50,106 nt of DNA, from NCBI GenBank assembly GCA_947379755.1, contig CANCOC010000015.1, positions 1 to 50,106 on the forward strand, read 5' to 3'. Shown here piece after piece: positions 42,860-50,106 of the stretch; within the stretch, counting starts at the first letter, position 1; each line of letters opens with the position of its first letter. The translations under genes were made by a program, and so were the position numbers. The notes under the pieces were generated by a model. That model ran no database searches. It was given only the letters and a program-made list of their open reading frames with translations, and was not told the DNA's origin. The DNA is from Alcaligenaceae bacterium (lineage in GTDB: Bacteria > Pseudomonadota > Gammaproteobacteria > Burkholderiales > Burkholderiaceae_B).

Positions 42860-45036
42860 ATCCGCAGCCGTTCAAAAACATGCCAGCGGATCTGGTAAAC
42901 AATCCTTTTTTATCAGATTGGATTTCGATTGATCACGATGGTCAGATTGTCCTGCACACTGGAAAAGTAGAGCTCGGTCAGGGTATTGGCATTGCACAGC
43001 TTCAGATTGTTGCCGATGAGCTGGATATTCCCGTGACGGCCATTCGCATGATTTCCGGCCATACAGACAACTGTCCTGATCAGGGCTATACCGCTGGCAG
43101 CAATTCGATTCAAATGGGTGGCATGGCCCTTCGCCAGGTCTGCGCTGAAGTTCGGGATCTTTTTTTACGCGTTGCGGCGTGTGCTCTGGCCGTACCGGCA
43201 TCAGACATCGAGATCCAGGATGGATATTTTATTTCAACTGCGTCGCCATTGCGTCTGAGCTATGGGACCTTGTCTGCCCAGGTCAACCTCAACTGCAAGG
43301 CGAACGGACAGGCGAGACCCAAAGCTGCCGACCAACGACGCATATCCGGCGATAGTCATCCCAGACCTGACTTGAACAAAAAACTATTTGCTGCTGGATT
43401 TATTCATGACATTGAGCTCAAAGGAATGCTGCACGCGCGCGTGGTGCGTCCGCCCTCCTACGATGCAATACTGACGGAGCTGAGCCAAGAGCACCGCACA
43501 GAAATTCAAGCCATGCAAGGTGTGCACACATTGCTGGTTTCAGGTCGCTATGTCGGTGTGTGTGCCGAACGAGAAGAGCAAGCCATCGCCGCAGCAGAGC
43601 GTATCCGTCAGTGCATTCAATGGAATGAGCCAGCGAATCTGCCCACAGAGCAATCCGGCCAAGCATGGCTCAGAGCATTACCTGCTGAAGACAGTGTGGT
43701 GGATGTCACGCCAGTTGATCCTGCAAGCTTGTTGCAGGATCCTGCGCAAGCAGTATCACAGAGCATTTGTCGCAACTACTCCAAACCTTTCATCGCACAT
43801 GCGTCGATCGGCCCGTCCTGTGCGTTGGCGCGCTGGGAAGGTACACGTCTCACCGTCTGGACACACGGCCAGGGCAGTTTTCCCTTACAGCGTGAACTGG
43901 CCAGCATGTTCGGCTTGCCAGTGTCTGACACGACAGTCATCCACGCAGATGGAGCGGGATGTTATGGTCACAACGGTGCGGATGACGCCGCTGCTGATGC
44001 AGCAATGCTTGCCCGGGCCGCCGGTCGTCCAGTGCGGGTGCAATGGATGCGCGAAGACGAGTTTCACTGGTCCCCACATGGCTCCGCCATGTCAGTCCGG
44101 ATTGAGGCGGGCCTGGATCAGGCAGGAAAGATTGTGCAGTGGAACCAGCAGATCTGGAGCCAAACGCATGTCCAGCGTCCGGGTGTCTCGCCAGGACTCA
44201 AATGTCTGGCTGCACTGCATCGAGAACCACCCGCCCCAGCGCAGAACCCCACCGATTTTGCACTAGCTGCCGGCGGAGGCGGCCAGCGAAACGCGGTGCC
44301 TATTTATGATTTGCCCCAGCGCAAGATTGACTACCATTTGGTTGTCACACCGACTCTGCGCAGTTCCGCCCTGCGTGCCCTAGGTGCATTCGCCAATGTA
44401 TTTGCGATCGAATCCTGCATGGACGAGCTTGCAGCGCTCGCACACATGAATCCGATTGATTTTCGTCTGAATCACCTGACAGATCCCCGCGCACGCGAAG
44501 TACTTGAAACTGTTGCCGCACTTTCGAACTGGAAAACAAGTCCTCACTTTGAACGCTCAGACTCCGATAGCCATGCACGTGGCCGCGGGCTTGGCTTTGC
44601 ACGCTATAAAAACAGCGCGGCATATTGCGCGGTTGTCATTGACATTGAAGTAACTGACCAAATTATTTTGGATCAGATCTGGGTGGTCGTCGATGCGGGT
44701 GAAATCATTCACCCAGACGGTCTGAACAATCAGATTGAAGGTGGCGTTTTACAAGCGGCAAGCTGGACCTTGAAGGAGGCACTGCATTGGGATCAGACAC
44801 GACTGACCACGCATAATTGGGAAGACTACCCAATCCTGAGTTTTTCGCAAACACCGCGCAACATGCAGATCCATTGCATCAACCGACCTGAGTTGCCACC
44901 ACTTGGCAGCGGAGAATGCGCGGCAGGACCCACTGCAGCGGCGATCGCAAACGCCCTTGCTGATGCGCTGGGTCTCAGAATGCGAGACTTGCCACTTACA
45001 CCAGAGAGGCTTGCAGAGGCTGTCATGGGCGACTAG
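42856..45036 (+). CDS. molybdopterin-binding hydroxylase large subunit (IorB/NicB-like)
   Basis: The 726-residue protein has the short IorB-type N-terminus (SDWISIDHDGQIVLHTGKVELGQG region, seen as HTGKVELGQGIGIAQLQ), YTAGSNSIQMGG, GCYGHNGADDAAADAA, and the C-terminal catalytic glutamate in GSGECAAGPT. It should hydroxylate an N-heteroaromatic ring or aldehyde with water as oxygen source. NicB from Pseudomonas carries C-terminal cytochrome c domains. None (no CxxCH) is present here, so the electron acceptor is unknown. It overlaps the small subunit by four bases and is followed by a TauD-like gene. Confidence 0.92.
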   Translation: MNPQPFKNMPADLVNNPFLSDWISIDHDGQIVLHTGKVELGQGIGIAQLQIVADELDIPVTAIRMISGHTDNCPDQGYTAGSNSIQMGGMALRQVCAEVRDLFLRVAACALAVPASDIEIQDGYFISTASPLRLSYGTLSAQVNLNCKANGQARPKAADQRRISGDSHPRPDLNKKLFAAGFIHDIELKGMLHARVVRPPSYDAILTELSQEHRTEIQAMQGVHTLLVSGRYVGVCAEREEQAIAAAERIRQCIQWNEPANLPTEQSGQAWLRALPAEDSVVDVTPVDPASLLQDPAQAVSQSICRNYSKPFIAHASIGPSCALARWEGTRLTVWTHGQGSFPLQRELASMFGLPVSDTTVIHADGAGCYGHNGADDAAADAAMLARAAGRPVRVQWMREDEFHWSPHGSAMSVRIEAGLDQAGKIVQWNQQIWSQTHVQRPGVSPGLKCLAALHREPPAPAQNPTDFALAAGGGGQRNAVPIYDLPQRKIDYHLVVTPTLRSSALRALGAFANVFAIESCMDELAALAHMNPIDFRLNHLTDPRAREVLETVAALSNWKTSPHFERSDSDSHARGRGLGFARYKNSAAYCAVVIDIEVTDQIILDQIWVVVDAGEIIHPDGLNNQIEGGVLQAASWTLKEALHWDQTRLTTHNWEDYPILSFSQTPRNMQIHCINRPELPPLGSGECAAGPTAAAIANALADALGLRMRDLPLTPERLAEAVMGD

Positions 45037-45076
45037 AATGCATTGATCAAAATAAGAATATACGAGACAACAGATC

Positions 45077-46012
45077 ATGCCCCCCGCTGAGGTCATCCAG
45101 GCAACCCCGACCCAATATTTGCTCGGCGCTCACATTGAGAATCTCGATCTCTCAGTCCCCCTGAGCGAGTCACAGACCGATCAACTGACGGTTCTGCTCG
45201 GCCTGTATGGTGTGCTGGAGTTCCCGAATCAATCTCTGACGACACTGCAACTCAAAACATTCAGTGCACGCTTTGGCAAGCTGTATATCAGTCCTGGCGG
45301 ACGCGCACAGGCACAGGGCTTTGCTGAAGTCATGGTGCTATCCAACATGGTCAAGGATGGTCAGGCTCTCGGGCTCAAGGACGCAGGTCAATCCTGGCAT
45401 ACAGACATGTCCTACTCCAGGATGATTGCACTGGCCAACGTCCTCTATGGCACCGTCATTCCACAGCGTGCAGGCAAGAGTCTGGGCGATACACAGTTTC
45501 GGAACATGCATGCGGCATATGAAGACCTGCCTGCAGAATTGAAAAGCAGACTTGAAGGAAAAACGGTCACGCATGATTTCAATAAGTTCTGGGAGATGAT
45601 GCGCAGCCGGCCTGGCAATATACGGCCGGCCCTGAGTCAGGCTGAACAAAACTCCCGAACTCCTGCAATACATCCGGCCTTTCTCACACATCCAGTCACG
45701 CGTAAAAAAGTGCTCTATGTCAACCCTGGCTACGCAATCAGAATTAATGACATGTCAGAGTCTGAAAGTCAGGAAATTCTTGAGTATCTCTTCGATTTTC
45801 AGCTTCAGCCTAAATATTTATATTCCTATCAATGGAAAAAAAATTCTGTGCTGATGTGGGACAACATAGGTACCACCCACAACGCAGTTGCTGACTATGG
45901 GCCACAAGAGCATCGCTACATCGAACGCTGCCAGGTCATGGCGACCCGCTTCTATGATGAGGCGGGTACGATGCACCCAATATTTTTCAACCCAACAGGC
46001 GAGTCCACGTGA
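45077..46012 (+). CDS. TauD/TfdA-family Fe(II)/2-oxoglutarate dioxygenase
   Basis: The 311-residue double-stranded beta-helix enzyme has the Fe ligands H108-x-D110 in WHTDMSY and H268 in TTHNAV, and an arginine in HRYIERC for 2-oxoglutarate. Members hydroxylate taurine, 2,4-D, sulfonates, quaternary amines or aromatic acids, often cleaving a C-S, C-O or C-N bond. Within this cluster, oxidative cleavage or hydroxylation of a pathway intermediate is inferred. Its stop overlaps the next start. Confidence 0.9.
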   Translation: MPPAEVIQATPTQYLLGAHIENLDLSVPLSESQTDQLTVLLGLYGVLEFPNQSLTTLQLKTFSARFGKLYISPGGRAQAQGFAEVMVLSNMVKDGQALGLKDAGQSWHTDMSYSRMIALANVLYGTVIPQRAGKSLGDTQFRNMHAAYEDLPAELKSRLEGKTVTHDFNKFWEMMRSRPGNIRPALSQAEQNSRTPAIHPAFLTHPVTRKKVLYVNPGYAIRINDMSESESQEILEYLFDFQLQPKYLYSYQWKKNSVLMWDNIGTTHNAVADYGPQEHRYIERCQVMATRFYDEAGTMHPIFFNPTGEST

Positions 46013-46986
46013 AAACGGCTCACCTAATCTGGCTAGTACTGACAGCATTGTGCGGAACAACGTTCGTATCAGCAGTGACTTATGCCCAGCCATTCCCTGA
46101 TCGCTCGCTCAGGTTACTTGTGGCCTATGCCCCGGGAGGAGCAACCGATATCGTTGCGCGCATGCTGGCACAGGAGCTCAGCGCCTCACTGGGTCAATCC
46201 GTCATTGTCGAGAATCGGGCAGGAGGCGGAACACTACTCGCAACCGAGTCTGTCAGGCGCGCAACACCCGACGGATACACGCTGTTGTTTGCAACCAATG
46301 CTTTTGTCATCACCCCTCTTTTGCATGACAGCTCGACTTACGATCCTCTTCGTGATTTTTCGCCAGTCGCACTCACCACGGTACAGTCACTCGGATTATT
46401 ACTTTCGCCGCAGCTCAATGTCCATAGCGTCCAGGAGCTGATTGATTACGCAAAAAATCATCCGGGAAAAATCAACTTTGCGTCATCAGGCAACGGATCT
46501 GCTCAGCATCTGGCAGGAGAAGCCTTCAGGTTGGCGGCGGGCATTGACATTGTTCATGTCCCTTACAAAGGAACTGGCCCCGCATTGATTGACTTGTTGT
46601 CTGGTCGCGTGGATATGATGTTTACATCGCTGGTTGGCAATATGGAGCATATCCGTGCAAAGCGCCTGAATCTGATCGCAATGTCCGGGCTGCAAAGATC
46701 TGCAGCAGTACCTGATATTCCCACGATTGCTCAAAGCGGACTCCCAGGATTTGAGGCATATACCTGGCAGGGCGTTGTTGCACCGGCCCGCACACCCACC
46801 GTGGTGATAGATACACTCAACCGTGCGATTCTGAATGCGGCAAGCTCGACAAAAATTATCGAAGTTCTGATGGCGCAAGGCATGGAAGTACGCACAAGCT
46901 CTCCAGAGGGAATGCGAACGATCCTTCAGCAGGATTCCAGCCTGTATCAAAAACTGCTACAACAGACACAAACATCCATTCAATAA
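46009..46986 (+). CDS. tripartite tricarboxylate transporter substrate-binding protein (Bug family)
   Basis: The 325-residue protein uses a GTG start inside the preceding stop region. It has a Sec signal peptide ending near TYAQP, then FPDRSLRLLVAYAPGGATD and VIVENRAGGG. It is the fourth Bug protein of the window. No TctAB genes accompany it, and the cluster already has a complete Liv importer, so it may serve a second substrate or sensing. Confidence 0.93.
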   Translation: MKTAHLIWLVLTALCGTTFVSAVTYAQPFPDRSLRLLVAYAPGGATDIVARMLAQELSASLGQSVIVENRAGGGTLLATESVRRATPDGYTLLFATNAFVITPLLHDSSTYDPLRDFSPVALTTVQSLGLLLSPQLNVHSVQELIDYAKNHPGKINFASSGNGSAQHLAGEAFRLAAGIDIVHVPYKGTGPALIDLLSGRVDMMFTSLVGNMEHIRAKRLNLIAMSGLQRSAAVPDIPTIAQSGLPGFEAYTWQGVVAPARTPTVVIDTLNRAILNAASSTKIIEVLMAQGMEVRTSSPEGMRTILQQDSSLYQKLLQQTQTSIQ

Positions 46987-47005
46987 AACATCAACGAGAC
47001 CTGAA

Positions 47006-47590
47006 ATGACAACAGCATCAGCAACCCCGTCAAAAAGATTTCCTCAACTGACACTGGATACCGTCGCCCCCGCGTCCAAAGGTTTGGCTCAGGAAATACT
47101 GGACATCTCCAGCATAGGCTTGCAGGGCCCTTATAACGTGATGCTCAGAAGTCCGGAGTTTGCAGCACGTATCAAGCATCTGCTCGACTACCTGCGCTTT
47201 GGCTCCTCACTACCCAAGCGGCTCAACGAATTTGCCATCCTGATCCAGGCCCGACTCTGGACCTCCCAGGTGGAATGGTTTGCACACTATCCGATTGCAC
47301 TAAAAGCCGGATTGCCCGCAGCAGTGGCTGACGACCTCAAAGCCAACATCCGTCCGCGCACGATGCAGCCTGATGAAGAGGTTGTCTACGATGTTTGCAT
47401 GACGATGACTAAAAATCATGAAATTAGTGATGCATTGTTTCAGCATGCGAAAGCGGTGCTTGGTGAGCAACAACTGGTTGACTTGATTGCAGTCAGCGGC
47501 ACCTATGTCACGGTGGCCATGCTGCTGAGCCTCGGCAATGAGCCATCGCCTGCAGACAAGCCATTACCGTTCCCTGAAAAACCTCGCTAA
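47006..47590 (+). CDS. carboxymuconolactone decarboxylase/AhpD-family protein
   Basis: The 194-residue helical protein has the CMD core: RLNEFAILIQARLWTSQ then E90-W-F-A-H94, and AGL after it. It lacks the CxxC pair of AhpD peroxidases, so a thiol-peroxidase role is unlikely. In other catabolic clusters such proteins are lactone or muconolactone-type decarboxylases or have unknown roles. It is the last gene of the cluster. Its stop codon overlaps the stop of the convergent TPR/OGT gene. Confidence 0.85.
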   Translation: MTTASATPSKRFPQLTLDTVAPASKGLAQEILDISSIGLQGPYNVMLRSPEFAARIKHLLDYLRFGSSLPKRLNEFAILIQARLWTSQVEWFAHYPIALKAGLPAAVADDLKANIRPRTMQPDEEVVYDVCMTMTKNHEISDALFQHAKAVLGEQQLVDLIAVSGTYVTVAMLLSLGNEPSPADKPLPFPEKPR

Positions 47591-49566
47591 GCCTGGATAT
47601 AAAGATGATCGGCGGGTAATCCGCCTGTCTGGCGCGCGTGTACCTGCTCATATGCCGCTTCGATATGATGCGTGATCAGGACGGTATCGAACAAAGCTGT
47701 CTTCAAACGATTTTCTTTGAGCCGCTTGCGAAGCACTCGTAGCGCTTCAGGGCTGCGGGCAAGTTCGATTGCTCGCGTTTCAAAATCATCCGGGTGCTCA
47801 GTCACCAACTCTGGCAACTCAATCGCATGCAGCAAACTCGCTGCAACACGACTGGCAAAAGAAGCGCCCATGCAGGTGAGCACGGGAAGGCCTGCCCATA
47901 GGGCATCGCTTGCCGTCGTGTGCGCGTTATAGGGTAAGGTATCAAGAAACAGGTCAGCCAGAGCATGCCTTGCCAAATGCTCATCCAGCGGCATATGCCT
48001 GGCAAACACAAGACGGTCTGGCTCAATGCCGCGCAATTGTGCTTGCTCGCGCAGATGGGTCACCGTGGTGGGACTGCTTTGCAGCAGCCAGAGCACACTT
48101 CGGGGAACGGCCTGCAAAATATTCATCCACCGGTCAAAAGTCTCCGGGAGGATTTTGTAATTATTATTAAAACAGCAAAAAACCATTTCAGCCTCAGGCA
48201 GACCGAAATCCTGACGTGTGAAGATTTTTTCTGAAATGTGGCGCTTGCGATCATTGGCCTGATAGCTATGTGGCAAATAAATGACTTTTTCGCAATAGAA
48301 CTGCCGATTTTCCTGCGGAATCAGCGTTCTGTCGGCCATGATGTAATCAAAATAATCAGCACCCATTGTGCCGGGATAGCCGAGATAGTTAATCTGTATG
48401 GGTGCCACGCCGGTTGCAAACAATCCAGGACGACACCCCTTAGTTAACCCACTGAGATCGACCGCGATATCTATTTCAGACTTTCGTGCAAGCTCGATCA
48501 CGTCGGCATCAGACTTGGCCTGTACATCGACAAAATGCTCAAAAGCCTGCTCCATCCGCACGCGCATGGAGTCCTGTGTATTGGGTCCACTTGAAAAGGC
48601 ATAGATTTCAAAGCGTGTGCGATCATGCGACTCGAAAACGCCTGCAATGAGCTGCGCAACCGGATGATTCCAGAAGTCTGCTGAAAAATATCCGATGCGC
48701 AGGCGTGTGTGCCTGCCACGCTTGAATTTGGTGCGTGCGGTTGACTGACGAAAATATTTATCCTGCATCCAGACGCTTGCCGCATGACGCTGCAATGCAG
48801 GGTCTGCCGTGAGTGCCAGAAAAGGGAACGGAGGACAGACTTTCTTGTTAGCGAGAACATCTGCCTGTAATGCGGTCAGCGCCTGAGTCAGACCGCTCCA
48901 GTCGCACATGTGCATCTTCAGATTCAGGCGCGTACCACTCAAATAAGCAATATCTGGTTTTTGCTCGAGTGCCAGGTCATAACTCTGCACGGCGAGGTCA
49001 TAGCGTTTGATCTCTGCAAAGGCATGGCCTCGATTCTGGAGTGTGTCCGGGTCATTCGCAACGATGACAAGCGCAAGGTCGTAACTTGCAATCGCCTCAT
49101 CAAAACGGCCCATGGCTTTGAGTGCATTGCCACGGTTGTAGAGTGCCGCCGCATTACGCGGTGCAAGTGCAATCGCACGGTCATAACTCGCCAGGGCTGC
49201 ATCCCATCGCCCCAATGCCTGCAGGCAGTCACCCCGGTTATTGTGCGCCTCTGCGTATACAGGATCCAGCGCGAGCGCTTTGTTGTAACTGACCAGAGCG
49301 GCATCCAGGCGGCGCTGGTCCTGCAGCACATTGCCATAATTATTGTGCGCAGTTGGTGCACCAGGATCGATCGCGATCGCTTTACTGATCAGAATTGCGG
49401 CGCGATCGAGATTCCCGGACTGATAAGCAAGCACCCCAAGCATATGCAGAGCATCAAAATGCCTGGACTGCTTTTTAAGAACGCTTTCGTACAAGGCTTT
49501 CGCCTCGCCCAACTGCCCCTGCTGGTGAAGCGCTAATGCCTGCTGGAATTTGAGGTGTGATTGCAA
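47587..49566 (-). CDS. TPR protein with O-GlcNAc-transferase-like (SPINDLY) catalytic domain
   Basis: The 659-residue protein has about six tetratricopeptide repeats (residues 5-235) followed by a GT41 glycosyltransferase domain. The OGT histidine is found in SADFWNHPVAQL and the UDP-contacting lysine in CCFNNNYKILP. Other OGT landmarks are INYLGYPGTMG and DTLPYNAHTTASDALWAGLPV. It should transfer a sugar (GlcNAc, fucose or glucose) from a nucleotide donor to proteins. The acceptor is unknown. The start is TTG, seven bases after the stop of the small basic protein gene, with ACAGG nine bases before it. In bacteria such enzymes have been linked to flagellin or surface adhesin glycosylation. 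Confidence 0.9.
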   Translation of the reverse strand: MQSHLKFQQALALHQQGQLGEAKALYESVLKKQSRHFDALHMLGVLAYQSGNLDRAAILISKAIAIDPGAPTAHNNYGNVLQDQRRLDAALVSYNKALALDPVYAEAHNNRGDCLQALGRWDAALASYDRAIALAPRNAAALYNRGNALKAMGRFDEAIASYDLALVIVANDPDTLQNRGHAFAEIKRYDLAVQSYDLALEQKPDIAYLSGTRLNLKMHMCDWSGLTQALTALQADVLANKKVCPPFPFLALTADPALQRHAASVWMQDKYFRQSTARTKFKRGRHTRLRIGYFSADFWNHPVAQLIAGVFESHDRTRFEIYAFSSGPNTQDSMRVRMEQAFEHFVDVQAKSDADVIELARKSEIDIAVDLSGLTKGCRPGLFATGVAPIQINYLGYPGTMGADYFDYIMADRTLIPQENRQFYCEKVIYLPHSYQANDRKRHISEKIFTRQDFGLPEAEMVFCCFNNNYKILPETFDRWMNILQAVPRSVLWLLQSSPTTVTHLREQAQLRGIEPDRLVFARHMPLDEHLARHALADLFLDTLPYNAHTTASDALWAGLPVLTCMGASFASRVAASLLHAIELPELVTEHPDDFETRAIELARSPEALRVLRKRLKENRLKTALFDTVLITHHIEAAYEQVHARQTGGLPADHLYIQA

Positions 49567-49573
49567 AGACGAA

Positions 49574-49720
49574 TTACCTGTCCTTCGCCTTCAGTTTTGT
49601 ATAGACCGTGTTGACAGTTGTCGAACGAATCGGCTCAATACCAGAGGCGGGCTTGGGAGCCGCAGTCTCTTTTTTGGGCTTTTTTGTTTCTTTATTAGAC
49701 TTCATCTGACCTTTTGCCAC
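49574..49720 (-). CDS. small basic conserved protein (48 residues)
   Basis: GTG at 49720 has GGAGT seven bases upstream and opens a 48-codon frame starting MAKGQMKSNKETKKPKKE. The peptide is lysine- and proline-rich with a Thr/Val tail. I have seen MAKGQ-type short proteins in many proteobacterial genomes, but no function is known to me. It sits seven bases before the OGT-like gene and is probably co-transcribed with it. It diverges from arfB. Confidence 0.72.
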   Translation of the reverse strand: MAKGQMKSNKETKKPKKETAAPKPASGIEPIRSTTVNTVYTKLKAKDR

Positions 49721-49778
49721 GATTTACTCCTTTGATTCAACGATAATTAAGTGTACAGGTCAATTGCAAGAATTCACA

Positions 49779-50106
49779 ATGCACGCTCCCATTTTAATTC
49801 CTGAATCCGAAGTTGAGATCACAGCGGTCCGTTCACAGGGTGCGGGCGGACAAAACGTGAACAAGGTCTCAAGTGCCGTGCATCTGCGGTTCAATATTCC
49901 CCGGTCCTCTTTATCAGCCGAGGTTAAGGTCCGTCTGCTGGCCTTGAGTGACAGTCGAATTACGCGCGATGGTTCCATTGTGATCAAGGCGCAAACCCAT
50001 CGCAGTCAAGACATGAACCGTGCTGAGGCCTTTGCCCGGCTCAGCGAACTGGTCAATAGCGTGGCACGGCCACCCAAAGTCCGGCATGCGACAAAACCTA
50101 CTTTTG
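49779..50106 (+). CDS. arfB: peptidyl-tRNA hydrolase ArfB, 5' part
   Basis: The visible 109 residues match the release-factor-like rescue protein ArfB (YaeJ). The catalytic GGQ is at residues 23-25 in GAGGQNVNKVSS. The frame runs off the window end. The full protein is normally about 140 residues with a basic C-terminal tail that reads an empty ribosomal A site, which is missing here only because of the window edge. ArfB frees stalled ribosomes that lack a stop codon. Confidence 0.93.
   Translation, partial: MHAPILIPESEVEITAVRSQGAGGQNVNKVSSAVHLRFNIPRSSLSAEVKVRLLALSDSRITRDGSIVIKAQTHRSQDMNRAEAFARLSELVNSVARPPKVRHATKPTF

Noticed and set aside
43520..44266. Open plus-strand frame of 248 codons inside the Mo-hydroxylase large subunit
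   Set aside because: It is an out-of-frame shadow of a conserved enzyme, and its residue composition is unlike a folded protein.

Overview
The window looks like the chromosome of a Burkholderiales betaproteobacterium, probably family Alcaligenaceae. The reasons are moderate GC, four periplasmic tripartite-tricarboxylate 'Bug' binding proteins, a betaproteobacterial-style DinB with an N-terminal insertion, a cysI/DUF934 pair, and many CoA-transferase and acyl-CoA genes. No insertion sequence, phage gene, integrase or CRISPR array was seen. The placement is inference from gene content only.

Layout. (1) 1-140: an initiator tRNA-Met and its terminator. (2) 509-8573: a fatty or branched acyl-CoA oxidation block. 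The minus-strand genes are a methylacyl-CoA racemase-type CoA transferase, a fused double acyl-CoA dehydrogenase, a crotonase-family isomerase and a short CobW-like GTPase. Divergent from them are a FadB/FadJ-type bifunctional enzyme and a nitroreductase. (3) 8746-11900: a small sugar operon (TIM-barrel isomerase, fused dihydroxyacetone-kinase-type kinase, RpiB-type isomerase), best read as tetrulose or triose catabolism. (4) 12098-13815: two convergent TerC-family membrane proteins. The minus-strand one has a yybP-ykoY (Mn2+) riboswitch leader with a strong promoter. (5) 13969-25211: two divergent operons for an unknown organic acid. The minus operon has an acyl-CoA ligase, a Bug protein, a LeuC/LeuD-type hydratase and an isocitrate-lyase/PEP-mutase-family lyase. 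The plus operon has a Bug protein, an SDR, a CitE-like lyase, a second Bug protein, a class III CoA transferase and a LigI-like lactonase. (6) 25223-30687: housekeeping genes, namely DAHP synthase, DNA polymerase IV, and sulfite/nitrite reductase with siroheme methyltransferase and DUF934. (7) 31052-47590: a large catabolic and uptake cluster facing away from a GntR/FCD regulator. It contains an alpha/beta hydrolase, an isochorismatase-fold amidohydrolase, a PuuE-like deacetylase-fold hydrolase, a complete Liv-type ABC importer, an amidase, an ACMSD-like metal hydrolase/decarboxylase, a two-subunit molybdenum hydroxylase, a TauD-like dioxygenase, a Bug protein and a carboxymuconolactone-decarboxylase-family protein. 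(8) 47587-50106: a TPR/O-GlcNAc-transferase-like protein with a small basic protein just upstream, and the start of arfB.

The most interesting part is region 7. The enzyme set (Mo-hydroxylase, ACMSD-like decarboxylase, several C-N hydrolases, a C-C hydrolase fold, an importer and a local regulator) resembles the logic of pyridine-carboxylate (nicotinate/picolinate) degradation. It does not match a known pathway gene for gene, so it is a candidate undescribed N-heterocycle or amide catabolic route. All pathway assignments are inference from families and gene order.
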